Shown here one piece after another: positions 8,346 through 16,735 of a DNA stretch of 64,000 nt. Position numbers and translations under genes: made by a program. Each line of letters opens with the position of its first letter. The stretch's first letter is position 1. The notes under the pieces are model-generated. The model was given only the letters and a program-made list of their open reading frames with translations. It did not search any database and had not been told where the DNA came from. Origin of the DNA: JAQWQB01 sp047636995 (GTDB lineage Bacteria > Bacteroidota > Bacteroidia > Flavobacteriales_D > Sanyastnellaceae); assembly GCA_047636995.1 (NCBI GenBank), contig JBLIGQ010000002.1, forward strand, positions 1-64,000. The letters are read 5' to 3'.

Positions 8346-10036
8346 GCGATTCCGAATGGGCTAAAGATCAACCAAAGAGCAAGAACAGCAATGATTAACA
8401 GTATGGTTAAGGCCAAATCTCTGCGTAGAACAACGTCCCACATTCCAGCACTTGCCTTTCTAGAGTAGACCAAGTCTGAAACATCTTTTTGTTCTCCCTT
8501 GGAAGTCATAAAGCTCACGGCAATCATAACAACGCTGCAAATGATAAAGAGAAGCAGAGCAAAGTGCAAAAAGTTAATTCCGACGATCCAATGAAGAGCA
8601 GAGCCTTCACTCAAAGTAATTATTCCATTGGCTCCTTCTGAAGACGGAGTAGAGAGGAATTCTAAGATCAATCTTCCCACTCCAAACACGAATCCAGTCC
8701 ACAGGGCAACGAGGGCTCCTTTTGCATTGATTTGTTTTACAAACAAGCCGAGTAAGAACACGGCTGCAATTGGAGGTGCTATGTAGGCTTGAATGCTTTG
8801 CAAATACTTGAATAGACCTCCATCTTGCATCATTGACTTCATGAATGGAATCCAAAGCAGCCCCGTAACTACCAGCACTCCTGTTGTTAATTGTCCTACA
8901 ACAACCAATGAACGCTCCGGTGTTTTGGGACGCCATACTTTATAGAAATCCATTGTTACAAGCGTTGAGCAAGAGTTGAATACACTACTCAAAGAACTCA
9001 TCAAAGCCGCTAACAATCCTGCGGCCACTAGACCTCTCATCCCTGAAGGAAGGTAGGCCATTACCATTGCTGGAAGGGCGCTATCATGGGAGATTTCTCC
9101 AGCACTATCTAGCAATAGCGTTCCATCTGCATTGTGAAGTGCGAATGCAATTACACCCGGGAAAACGAAAAGAAAAATTGGCAGCAGTTTAAGGTATCCA
9201 GCAAAAATTGTTCCTCTGCGCGCATGGGTCAAATCTTTGGCAGAAAGTACACGCTGAACAATAAACTGGTCAGTACACCAGTACCAGACCCCAAGAATAG
9301 GCGCACCAAAGAGTATTCCGGTCCAGGGGTAATTGGTGTCAGAATTTGACCGCCATAAGTTGAAATAATTTCCTGCTTGATCTCCCGCATTTTCAGTAAT
9401 AGAAGTCGTTAATGCATCTAATCCGCCAAGCGCATCCAAACCAAACCATGTAACAGCGATGGCGCCTGCCGTTAAAACAAACATCTGGACCAAGTCAGTA
9501 TAGACCACTGCTTTTAGCCCACCAAAAATGGTATAAACACCCGTGGCTACTACCACCAGAATTGCTCCTGTCCAAAATTCTACGCCTAGCAATTGGTCAA
9601 ACACCAATGCTCCAGCAAATATGGTAACAGATATTTTTGTTAGCACATAAGCTAGAATAGAAATTACACTTAAGTAATTCCTTGCTCCTCGTGAATATCT
9701 TTTCTCTAAGAACTCTGGCATTGTATAGACCCCGCTTTTGAGATAATACGGGACGAATACCCAGCCTAACACGATAAGAATAAGCGCCGCTAAAAGCTCA
9801 AACTGTCCGTTGACAAAATCGCCTCTAGAACCAGACCCTGAGAGTCCAATTAAGTGCTCACTTCCAATATTAGAAGCGAACAATGAGGCTCCAATAACGA
9901 ACCAGCTTGAATTTTTTCCTCCTAAGAAATAGGACTCAGATGATTTTTCTTTTCGTTCTTTCCTTGTCACCCAGAAGGCAACGAAAAATACAAGAACGAA
10001 ATAGCCAATGACAATTCCGTAGTCAAGAATGCTCAT
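8342..10036 (-). CDS. Sodium:solute symporter (SSS/SGLT family), probably sugar
   Basis: The 564-residue protein has about 14 hydrophobic segments and starts at the membrane without a cleaved signal (MSILDYGIVIGYFVLVFFVAFW). SSS family marks are clear: ASNIGSEHLIGLSGSG in TM2, GVYTMPEFLEKRYSRGARNY, the TM6 segment YTIFGGLKAVVYTDLVQ and AALMSSLSSVFNSCSTL. The EHLIGLSGSG and GGLKAVVYTD motifs are those of sodium/glucose-type members. It would bring glucose or short glucans across the inner membrane with sodium, consistent with a marine host. It lies 10 bases downstream of the T9SS binding protein gene and overlaps the first barrel gene, so it is part of the same operon. Confidence 0.9.
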   Translation of the reverse strand: MSILDYGIVIGYFVLVFFVAFWVTRKERKEKSSESYFLGGKNSSWFVIGASLFASNIGSEHLIGLSGSGSRGDFVNGQFELLAALILIVLGWVFVPYYLKSGVYTMPEFLEKRYSRGARNYLSVISILAYVLTKISVTIFAGALVFDQLLGVEFWTGAILVVVATGVYTIFGGLKAVVYTDLVQMFVLTAGAIAVTWFGLDALGGLDALTTSITENAGDQAGNYFNLWRSNSDTNYPWTGILFGAPILGVWYWCTDQFIVQRVLSAKDLTHARRGTIFAGYLKLLPIFLFVFPGVIAFALHNADGTLLLDSAGEISHDSALPAMVMAYLPSGMRGLVAAGLLAALMSSLSSVFNSCSTLVTMDFYKVWRPKTPERSLVVVGQLTTGVLVVTGLLWIPFMKSMMQDGGLFKYLQSIQAYIAPPIAAVFLLGLFVKQINAKGALVALWTGFVFGVGRLILEFLSTPSSEGANGIITLSEGSALHWIVGINFLHFALLLFIICSVVMIAVSFMTSKGEQKDVSDLVYSRKASAGMWDVVLRRDLALTILLIIAVLALWLIFSPFGIA

Positions 10037-10046
10037 GCTTTGGGTT

Positions 10047-11426
10047 TTAGTCTATGAGAATTCGCTCCGAAATCACTTCGCCATTCATCAAGGTTAATTT
10101 AACAATATACACACCTGGACTTAAAGAAGAAACGTCCAGCTTTGAATTCGTCAAAGTTGTATTTATTACAGTCTGTCCGCTTAGGTTCAAGACTGCAACA
10201 GAGCTCACTTCTAATGAAGCGTCTAATTGAATGTTGACCTCATTCGCCGCAGGGTTAGGAAACACAGCGAATCCTGCAGTTGCTACTTCGTCAACGCTGA
10301 TGGTTGTTTCTAAAATAAGGTTGTCAATGTAATATACATCTGGAATCAACTCCCCTGGCGAAAACAAAATCACAAAGTGGGTTACGTTCGGCAGACCAGC
10401 AATGGCAGCTAAATCCATTTCAAATGTTTGCCATTCTCCTGAAACGGTTGACGTCAAGTCAAATAAGGCAAGCTCCAAACCAAAAGCATCTTGCAGAGAA
10501 AGGGCAATTGCACTTGGCGCGGCTGATTCAAGAATATCAATCTTCAATATAGAATTTTCAGGAATCTCCAGAGCGCCATCAAAGTTACCTACGATAACAT
10601 CATCAGCGGCCCCTCCATTTCTTGCGTACTCAATAACCATATTATCACCATCCAATGGATCTGGAAAAATACTCATTCTACCATCACAGTATTCTTTAAC
10701 CCATCTATCGTTTTCACAATCTGCATCTAAAAGAACAGATGCATTTGTGTTCGATTCTGTACATGGCTCAACAACTCTTTCTGGACCAGAAAGATTGTCC
10801 ATAAAGTATACATCTCCGCTGTTACTTGCTGGGTTGAAAAGAATGACCATTTGATCAACATCTACGTTTGCTTCAGCAGCTGTAGGCCACCATTCCATGT
10901 TTACAGGATCAGTCCATGGCTCAAGACTTAGCTCAAATTCCAATGTTTCCCATTGTCCGCCAGTTGTTGTTACGGCAAGGTATTCTGAATGGCGACCCGT
11001 AGGATAGCCAGCTTCAGCAATGAGTTGATTTTCTAGTGTTATTTGAACGGTAATACCAGGGAGCGGAGAATAAACATCAAAAGACATCGTCTTTGCTCCT
11101 GATACGTAATCTGCTAAGTCAGCCAATAAGCCCGGATGAACAATAATCACGTCATAAAACTCTCCTGAGTTTCTAGCATATTGCACACACATTGGTGAAT
11201 CATTCAATGCACTTGGCCCTGGATTCGCTTCGTATTGGATCAGTGTACCTGACCATCCTGGCCAAACTGTTCCATCTGTTCCATTGCCCTGTTGTTCTGA
11301 AAATGGAACGTCAAATCCGTATTGAACAGTTCGCACATCGTCGTATGTGTCATAAAGAGATTGCGCACTAACTGTTGTGGCAAAAACAGAAAATAGCAAA
11401 GTAGCTATTAGAAGAGTTGTTTTCAT
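10047..11426 (-). CDS. T9SS-exported protein with two carbohydrate-binding-like domains
   Basis: The chosen ATG at 11426 opens a clean signal peptide (MKTTLLIATLLFSVFATTVSAQ); an upstream in-frame ATG at 11492 adds 22 unlikely residues. Two related sandwich domains follow, each with a motif near its end (VYFMDNLSG and VYYIDNLIL) and the paired segment WETLEFELSLEPW / WQTFEMDLAAI, as in the lipoprotein at 2424-3575. The C-terminal 75 residues are a T9SS type A sorting domain: FAVFPNPAANEVNIQL, SVAVLNLSGQTV, LSPGVYIVKL. This protein should therefore be displayed on the cell surface or released. It is first in the operon and sits just below the divergent regulator, suggesting it captures the glycan outside the cell. 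The substrate is inferred as beta-glucan from its neighbours. Confidence 0.8.
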   Translation of the reverse strand: MKTTLLIATLLFSVFATTVSAQSLYDTYDDVRTVQYGFDVPFSEQQGNGTDGTVWPGWSGTLIQYEANPGPSALNDSPMCVQYARNSGEFYDVIIVHPGLLADLADYVSGAKTMSFDVYSPLPGITVQITLENQLIAEAGYPTGRHSEYLAVTTTGGQWETLEFELSLEPWTDPVNMEWWPTAAEANVDVDQMVILFNPASNSGDVYFMDNLSGPERVVEPCTESNTNASVLLDADCENDRWVKEYCDGRMSIFPDPLDGDNMVIEYARNGGAADDVIVGNFDGALEIPENSILKIDILESAAPSAIALSLQDAFGLELALFDLTSTVSGEWQTFEMDLAAIAGLPNVTHFVILFSPGELIPDVYYIDNLILETTISVDEVATAGFAVFPNPAANEVNIQLDASLEVSSVAVLNLSGQTVINTTLTNSKLDVSSLSPGVYIVKLTLMNGEVISERILID

Positions 11427-11513
11427 GGTCTTGGTTATTTGACCCCAATGTATGAATTGCAAGCAAGCTCCTACACAACCGCTACCCATCATAACTACAT
11501 CCCGGGTAAATTT

Positions 11514-11545
11514 TAATACATCATTAATACATCATTACACACATC
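11514..11545. repeat. 11-bp tandem direct repeat, candidate operator
   Basis: Two perfect copies of TAATACATCAT stand head to tail at 11514-11524 and 11525-11535, followed by a weaker third unit TACACACATC (11536-11545). The 11-bp spacing puts the copies on about the same face of the helix. The repeat lies between the sugar operon and its divergent regulator gene and abuts a consensus -7 element for the operon. It is the best candidate for the binding site of the LuxR-type domain of that regulator, but this is inference. Confidence 0.55.
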
Positions 11546-11552
11546 AAAAGTA
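11545..11552 (-). promoter_or_regulatory. Candidate Bacteroidota -7 element for the sugar operon
   Basis: On the minus strand this reads TACTTTTG, a match to TAnnTTTG. The operon's first ATG is 119 bases downstream, giving a long leader. The direct repeat 11514-11545 lies at the expected transcription start. A TTG lies 12 bases upstream, closer than the usual -33 spacing, so the -33 element is uncertain. Confidence 0.45.
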
Positions 11553-11632
11553 GAATGAACCATACAACTCACTGAATTTGACAGCATTTATGTAAATTAG
11601 GCACTACAGCTTCGACCTGTTAACCCTTTGCT

Positions 11633-14467
11633 ATGTTAATAAGACACTTTCTCACTATTATTTTTCTTTTGTTGTACTTCACCTCCTCAATTGGTCAAGA
11701 ATTCGGCAATTCAAAAATAATCAATCATACCAAAGGTCAATACCATGGTGGAACACAGACATATGAAATCACCCAAGATGACAATGGCTACATCTTTGCC
11801 GCGAACAATAATGGATTATTGATGTACAATGGAACTGAATGGAATTGTTTTCCACAGCCAAATCAAACAATCCTTCGTTCGATTGAAGTTGTTGGCGAAC
11901 GGATTTATTCAGGTGGACAAAATGAACTCGGATATTTTTACCCTTCATTGCATGGCAAGTTAAAATACACCAGCCTCATACCTGAATTACCCGCATTAAT
12001 CGAAAACCTCGAAGACATTTGGTCTATAGATGCCATTGATGATCATCTTATCATACGCAGTTCTCGTCACCTCATTCGTTTTAAAGGAGACTCATCCAGC
12101 ATTCTCGTGTCTAATGACGCTTTGAAAAGTTCGTTCATTTTTAACGAAAGCTACTTCTACCAGACCAATGATACGTTAAGAAATTTGACATCAACATCAA
12201 CATTCCCCTTGCCCGAAGGCACTATATGCAAAGGAATGGTTGTGCATTTCAATGACACCCTTTTAGTGACTGAAAACAGAGGTCTCATTGACTTGAAAGG
12301 CTTTAGTCAAACAGACAGGTTGACACTATCTCAAATACTACTAGAACAAGGTGTAAATGCGGTAGACAAAACTTCCAAAGGCTTTGCTTTTGCTACGCGG
12401 CGGGGTGGACTAATTCTGACGAACGAATTACTCAAGCCCATTCGCCAATATTCAGTTGAGCAGGGACTACAAAGAAATGACATTATTTCTGTTTTTGAAG
12501 ATACGCACAATGACCTGTGGGTCGGAATGAGCAACGGCATAGACTACATAGAGGAAAGCTCCCCTTTCAAATATTCCCATCCTGACTCTTATCTGCTAGG
12601 TGCAGGTCATGCCGTGGCTGAATACAATGGGAACCACTATTACGGTACCTCTAACGGTTTATTCAAGGCAATCCCACAGAAAAATGGAAAGACGAGGTAC
12701 GAATTAATTGACGGCACCGTTGGCCAAGTTTGGGGGCTTGAGGTTATCAATGGTTTTCTTTGGGTAGGACACCAGAACGGGGCCTTCGTTTTGAATAAAG
12801 AAGATGTTCAGCGCATTGAAGGTGCAACTGGCACATGGACCTTCTTTAAAATCCCAAATGACCCTGAGCACATCATAGCAGGACATTATGACGGATTGTA
12901 TTTATTTGAGCAAATTAACAAGGTATGGTCACTGAAAAGAAAGATCAACGGGTTTGATGAATCATCAAGAATAGGGTGCTATGCTGGAAACTTAACATGG
13001 TGGATTAGTCACCCATATAAAGGCGCATGGAAAATAAAACTAAGCCCAAAAGATTACGCCATCAGTGAGATCAAGCATTACGGTCTAGATCAGGGCTTCC
13101 CTTCCAACTTGCACATCTATGTTTCTAATGTCTCAGATCAGATCATTTTCACTGCAGAAGAAGGCCTTTTCGTTTACAACGAAATGACAGATAAGATCTT
13201 GCCCATTAACCCTTGGAATTCAGAATTTGATTTGGAACGTCGCTTCCTTAGGTTATTCGGCAATGAATTCGAGACTATTTGGGCTGTAACAGAGCGGAAT
13301 GTTGAGCTGTTAGAGATCAATGAGACTCCCATCTCAAAAACATGGAATTTACATACCATTTCTAGGTTAAAAGAAGATATGGTTGGCGGGTTTGAGATGA
13401 TGTACTTCTCAGATAAAAACAGGGTAATTGTTGGTACAGAAAGCGGATTTGCTCACATACACCTTCCCACTTTGCTGAGTAGTATGGATCAAACTCCAGA
13501 ATTGAGTGTTTCTAGTGTAGATCTCATTGGAGCAAAGGATTCAACTATTTATTCTGACCTCATTGGCCTGAAAGGAGACAGCATTTTGCGGGTTCCTCAA
13601 TCAAGCACTTCCTTTCGTTTCAATTTCACTTCTACCAGCTTCTATTGCTCAAACGAACTCACCTACGAAGTGTATCTCGAAGGTTTTGAGACCGATTGGA
13701 TGCCCATAGAGACTTCCTTCAGGAAGGAGTATACCAATTTACAACCAGGAGCCTACTCCTTTCATTTTAGAGCTTTAAATGAAGAGGGCGAAATTCTATC
13801 TACTGAAGTATTCCGAATTGCCATTAAAACACCTTGGTACCAAACAAGAACAGCACTCATCATTGCCATTGCTCTTGGCCTGATGTCTTTAACCCTTATG
13901 ATACTAGTGCCAAGGCGCAGATTCGAGCGAGAAAAGAATGAGATCGTTTTGCAGAAAGACAGAGAATTAACTGACCAAAAGGAAGAAAGTGTTCAAGCTT
14001 TAGATGAACTAAAAAATGAACGCTTACAAGATGAGTTAAACTTTAAAAATAAAGAGCTTGCATCTGCAACCATGCACCTCGTGCAAAAAGGACAAATTCT
14101 TCAGAGCGTTCGAGATTCATTGAAGGTATTGAATTTAGAGGCGAAAGAAAAAAGCGAATCACAAATCAGACGGATTGTCAAGGTGATCAATGAAGACATC
14201 CGCTTAGATAACAACTGGGAGCAATTCGAACGCCATTTTGATCAGGTCCACGTAAATTTCTTAAAAAGACTACGCCAAGCCCACCCGAACCTTACCGCTA
14301 ACGATCATAAATTATGTGCTTACTTGCGGATGACACTTTCTACGAAAGAAATTGCCACCATCATGAACATTTCTGTTCGCGGGGTAGAAATCAGTCGTTA
14401 CAGGCTTCGGAAGAAGCTTGAATTAAACAGCGAAGACAACCTGAGTGATTTTATTCAATCACTCTAA
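11633..14467 (+). CDS. One-component sensor-regulator: propeller, Y_Y_Y, TM and LuxR-type HTH
   Basis: This 944-residue protein begins with a signal peptide (FLLLYFTSSIGQ) and a periplasmic beta-propeller built from Reg_prop-type blades (NGLLMYNGTEW, NDIISVFEDTHNDLWVGMSNG). A Y_Y_Y domain follows at about 650-735 (SFRFNFTS, LTYEVYLEGFETDW, LQPGAYSFHFRALN), then a single membrane helix near 745-762 and a long coiled coil (about 770-850). It ends in a LuxR/GerE-type helix-turn-helix (LTANDHKLCAYLRM, LSTKEIATIMNISVRGVE). There is no histidine kinase or receiver, so signal and DNA binding are in one chain. The gene is divergent from the beta-glucan operon and its stop overlaps the convergent GH16 gene. 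It very probably senses glucan fragments and controls the flanking genes, as hybrid two-component and SusR-type sensors do. Confidence 0.88.
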   Translation: MLIRHFLTIIFLLLYFTSSIGQEFGNSKIINHTKGQYHGGTQTYEITQDDNGYIFAANNNGLLMYNGTEWNCFPQPNQTILRSIEVVGERIYSGGQNELGYFYPSLHGKLKYTSLIPELPALIENLEDIWSIDAIDDHLIIRSSRHLIRFKGDSSSILVSNDALKSSFIFNESYFYQTNDTLRNLTSTSTFPLPEGTICKGMVVHFNDTLLVTENRGLIDLKGFSQTDRLTLSQILLEQGVNAVDKTSKGFAFATRRGGLILTNELLKPIRQYSVEQGLQRNDIISVFEDTHNDLWVGMSNGIDYIEESSPFKYSHPDSYLLGAGHAVAEYNGNHYYGTSNGLFKAIPQKNGKTRYELIDGTVGQVWGLEVINGFLWVGHQNGAFVLNKEDVQRIEGATGTWTFFKIPNDPEHIIAGHYDGLYLFEQINKVWSLKRKINGFDESSRIGCYAGNLTWWISHPYKGAWKIKLSPKDYAISEIKHYGLDQGFPSNLHIYVSNVSDQIIFTAEEGLFVYNEMTDKILPINPWNSEFDLERRFLRLFGNEFETIWAVTERNVELLEINETPISKTWNLHTISRLKEDMVGGFEMMYFSDKNRVIVGTESGFAHIHLPTLLSSMDQTPELSVSSVDLIGAKDSTIYSDLIGLKGDSILRVPQSSTSFRFNFTSTSFYCSNELTYEVYLEGFETDWMPIETSFRKEYTNLQPGAYSFHFRALNEEGEILSTEVFRIAIKTPWYQTRTALIIAIALGLMSLTLMILVPRRRFEREKNEIVLQKDRELTDQKEESVQALDELKNERLQDELNFKNKELASATMHLVQKGQILQSVRDSLKVLNLEAKEKSESQIRRIVKVINEDIRLDNNWEQFERHFDQVHVNFLKRLRQAHPNLTANDHKLCAYLRMTLSTKEIATIMNISVRGVEISRYRLRKKLELNSEDNLSDFIQSL

Positions 14468-14550
14468 GGACAAAGCAGATTGAACGCCCCAAGGAATGCC
14501 AACAAGTCTGGTGTGTCTACGATTCCATTGTTATTGAAATCTTCAGGACA
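14464..14550 (-). other. C-terminal EF-hand/dockerin-like tail of the GH16 enzyme
   Basis: The 28-residue end contains DFNNNGIVDTPDLLAFLGAF flanked by two Cys. The Asp/Asn spacing (D-x-N-x-N-G-x-x-D-x-x-D) is that of one calcium-binding EF-hand loop as in dockerins. Near-identical tails end the proteins at 16649 and 22441. It may replace a T9SS domain as an anchor or sorting signal; that role is a hypothesis. Confidence 0.6.
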
Positions 14551-16569
14551 AGTGTCTTCGGTTTCAAAAAGACAACTTCCATCTTCGTAATTCGCTTGCG
14601 GATTGAAATTAATCCCCTCAGCATAGGTACATCCAAGCTGAAGAATTTCAATACACGAAAGGTCATTTGCCACGGCATAAGGATTGAAGTTAGCGTACAG
14701 AGGATCAACACACCCCTCACACCCCTCACACTCATCAAAACATACACTATCCAAGATGGTCTCTTCTATGGTAATTGCTCTATAATTATTCGAAGAACAG
14801 CCCACATCAACCACTTCTATTGTTCCATCTGCAACAAAGCGATACTGAGCAGATGCCCCCTCGTTTGCGTTAATTGTGGTTGACCAAAGTCCCCATCCTA
14901 AATGAACCATTTCGTAATAAACGGTCATTCCGTCAATCAAAATTTCCAATTGAAGACCAGTAGGATTCCCCTCCATGAACATGTCTACCATGAAGGTCAT
15001 TGAAACAACAGAATAAACACAAGAAACACATGAATTGAAGCAAACCTCATTCAATTGGGCAGGGTTCGCCCCTATGGCAACGACTCTGTTGGTCCAAACC
15101 TCACCTTGGTTTCCATAAGTGGTATTGGTGCAAGATGCGCCAACATTAAATAGCTCCTGCTCTCCATCCCAGCCATTGGTTGTAAATTTAAACTCATAGG
15201 TCCCTGGAGATAAATTCAATGCCGTTGTATAAACGCCGTCGTTATTCAAATCAAACATCTCATTGCATGTTCCACACCAGTTGTTAAAGGATCCATTCAG
15301 ATGCACAGAATCATTTATCCCAAGAGGCTCTTGCCCCATATCTACTGAGAACAGCACTTGATACAAGCAGCTACCATCATCAAATAATGCATTCGGATTG
15401 AAATTTACGGCATCTGAATCTGTACAATTGTCTTCAGTCAACGGAACACAAAGTTCACATTCGTTGAAACAATTTGGTGGTAATTGCAGCGAGGAGAAAC
15501 CTACATTAACTACTCTATTAATAAAAGAATCAAGTCCAAAAATGGTTTGCATTGTACATGCTTCTTCGGTAGACCAACCTTCAACAAGTCCATCCCAACC
15601 ATTTACAGTGTATTTATACTCATGAAGTCCAGGTGGAAGGGTAATTGTTGAGCTCCACACTCCGTTGCCCTCGTTAGTCATTGGTTCACAAGTTGAACAC
15701 CAATTGTTAAACGCTCCAGTAAGGTAAACAATGTCTCCAGCCAGAACTAGCTGCTCTGAGACATCTGTACGGAATGTCACGTCTGAAACGGCTGTTTCAT
15801 CGTATTCATAAACCCGAACATAGTCGATTAAAAAATCTGCTGGAAATGAAGTTGTTCCGTCTGGCGAACCAGGCCAATTTCCTCCAACAGCTAAGTTCAG
15901 TAATACATAATAGTCTTCATCGAATAACCACTCCATATCAGCAGGAAGGTCATTTCGATTCATTGAAAAATAAGGAACATCATCTATTAGCCAGATGATG
16001 TTATCTGGAATCCACTCAATTGCATATGTATGGAATTCATCTGTGAGTGGGTTTGGAGAAGTATAAGAACCTCCTAAAGAGAACACATTTTCAGTAGTTC
16101 CAGAATGTGTGGTGCCGTGAAGAATATTGGGTTGTGAACCAACAATTTCCATAATATCAATTTCTCCTGGCCAGAACCCTCCCTCAGGAAGCATCCAAAA
16201 TGCTGGCCAAAGACCTTGTCCAGCAGGCATTTTCATTCTTGCTTCAATTTTACCATACGTCCAGAATTGATTTTGAACTGTCCGAATTCTCCCGCTGGTA
16301 TAATTCATTCCTCCAACGTTCTCTTGCTGAGCTCGAATTCGGAGCATTCCATCTGCAACACTTACGTTCGCAGTGTTATTGGTATAATATTGAAGTTCGT
16401 TGTTTCCCCAACCATTCAATCCAAATTGGGAGCCCGTTCCGAGATCGTAAATCCAATCATTCGTATTTAAGGAAGTACCGTTAAATTCATCTGACCAGAC
16501 TAGTTGCCAATCTTGAGAATATGCCGTGAGTGATAAGAGAAGGAATGCTAAAGGAAATATCTTTTTCAT
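14464..16569 (-). CDS. Secreted GH16 beta-glucanase with three accessory modules and EF-hand-like tail
   Basis: A 701-residue enzyme with signal peptide MKKIFPLAFLLLSLTAYSQ. The GH16 catalytic domain covers about residues 20-255 and holds the diagnostic motif GEIDIMEIVG (E136, D138, E141: nucleophile, helper, acid/base). Three modules follow at about 257-370, 405-520 and 525-615. They share a pattern of VTFxVDM, LxGxFNNWC, an EYKYTxNGWDG-like segment and a closing Cys-x-x-Cys, reminiscent of CBM48/AMPK-type binding domains. Between them are GCTD-type Cys/Asp repeats (for example CTDSDAVNFNPNALFDDGSC). The last 28 residues form an EF-hand-like tail. The substrate is probably laminarin or a similar beta-glucan. 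Its stop overlaps the end of the convergent regulator gene by four bases. No T9SS domain is present. Confidence 0.9.
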   Translation of the reverse strand: MKKIFPLAFLLLSLTAYSQDWQLVWSDEFNGTSLNTNDWIYDLGTGSQFGLNGWGNNELQYYTNNTANVSVADGMLRIRAQQENVGGMNYTSGRIRTVQNQFWTYGKIEARMKMPAGQGLWPAFWMLPEGGFWPGEIDIMEIVGSQPNILHGTTHSGTTENVFSLGGSYTSPNPLTDEFHTYAIEWIPDNIIWLIDDVPYFSMNRNDLPADMEWLFDEDYYVLLNLAVGGNWPGSPDGTTSFPADFLIDYVRVYEYDETAVSDVTFRTDVSEQLVLAGDIVYLTGAFNNWCSTCEPMTNEGNGVWSSTITLPPGLHEYKYTVNGWDGLVEGWSTEEACTMQTIFGLDSFINRVVNVGFSSLQLPPNCFNECELCVPLTEDNCTDSDAVNFNPNALFDDGSCLYQVLFSVDMGQEPLGINDSVHLNGSFNNWCGTCNEMFDLNNDGVYTTALNLSPGTYEFKFTTNGWDGEQELFNVGASCTNTTYGNQGEVWTNRVVAIGANPAQLNEVCFNSCVSCVYSVVSMTFMVDMFMEGNPTGLQLEILIDGMTVYYEMVHLGWGLWSTTINANEGASAQYRFVADGTIEVVDVGCSSNNYRAITIEETILDSVCFDECEGCEGCVDPLYANFNPYAVANDLSCIEILQLGCTYAEGINFNPQANYEDGSCLFETEDTCPEDFNNNGIVDTPDLLAFLGAFNLLCP

Positions 16570-16580
16570 ATATCAAATTT

Positions 16581-16614
16581 AAAAAAAGGGGAACTCACAT
16601 TTGAGTCCCCCTTT
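16581..16614 (-). terminator. Rho-independent terminator after the large modular gene
   Basis: On the minus strand a stem AAAGGGGGACTCA pairs with TGAGTTCCCCTTT around a four-base loop and is followed by a run of T. It lies in the 79-base gap just after the stop of the gene ending at 16649. Confidence 0.8.
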
Positions 16615-16648
16615 CTGTTTTTTCACATATTGGTTCTGTTCATGAACC

Positions 16649-16735
16649 TTACAAACATGTACTACCAAATGCGCCTAGGAATTGTAATAAGTCAGTTGCA
16701 TTAACTAAACCATCGTTATTCAAATCTTCAGGACA
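16649..16735 (-). other. C-terminal EF-hand/dockerin-like tail of the modular protein
   Basis: The ending contains DLNNDGLVNATDLLQFLGAF between two Cys and aligns residue for residue with the tails at 14464-14550 and 22441-22527. Confidence 0.6.
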
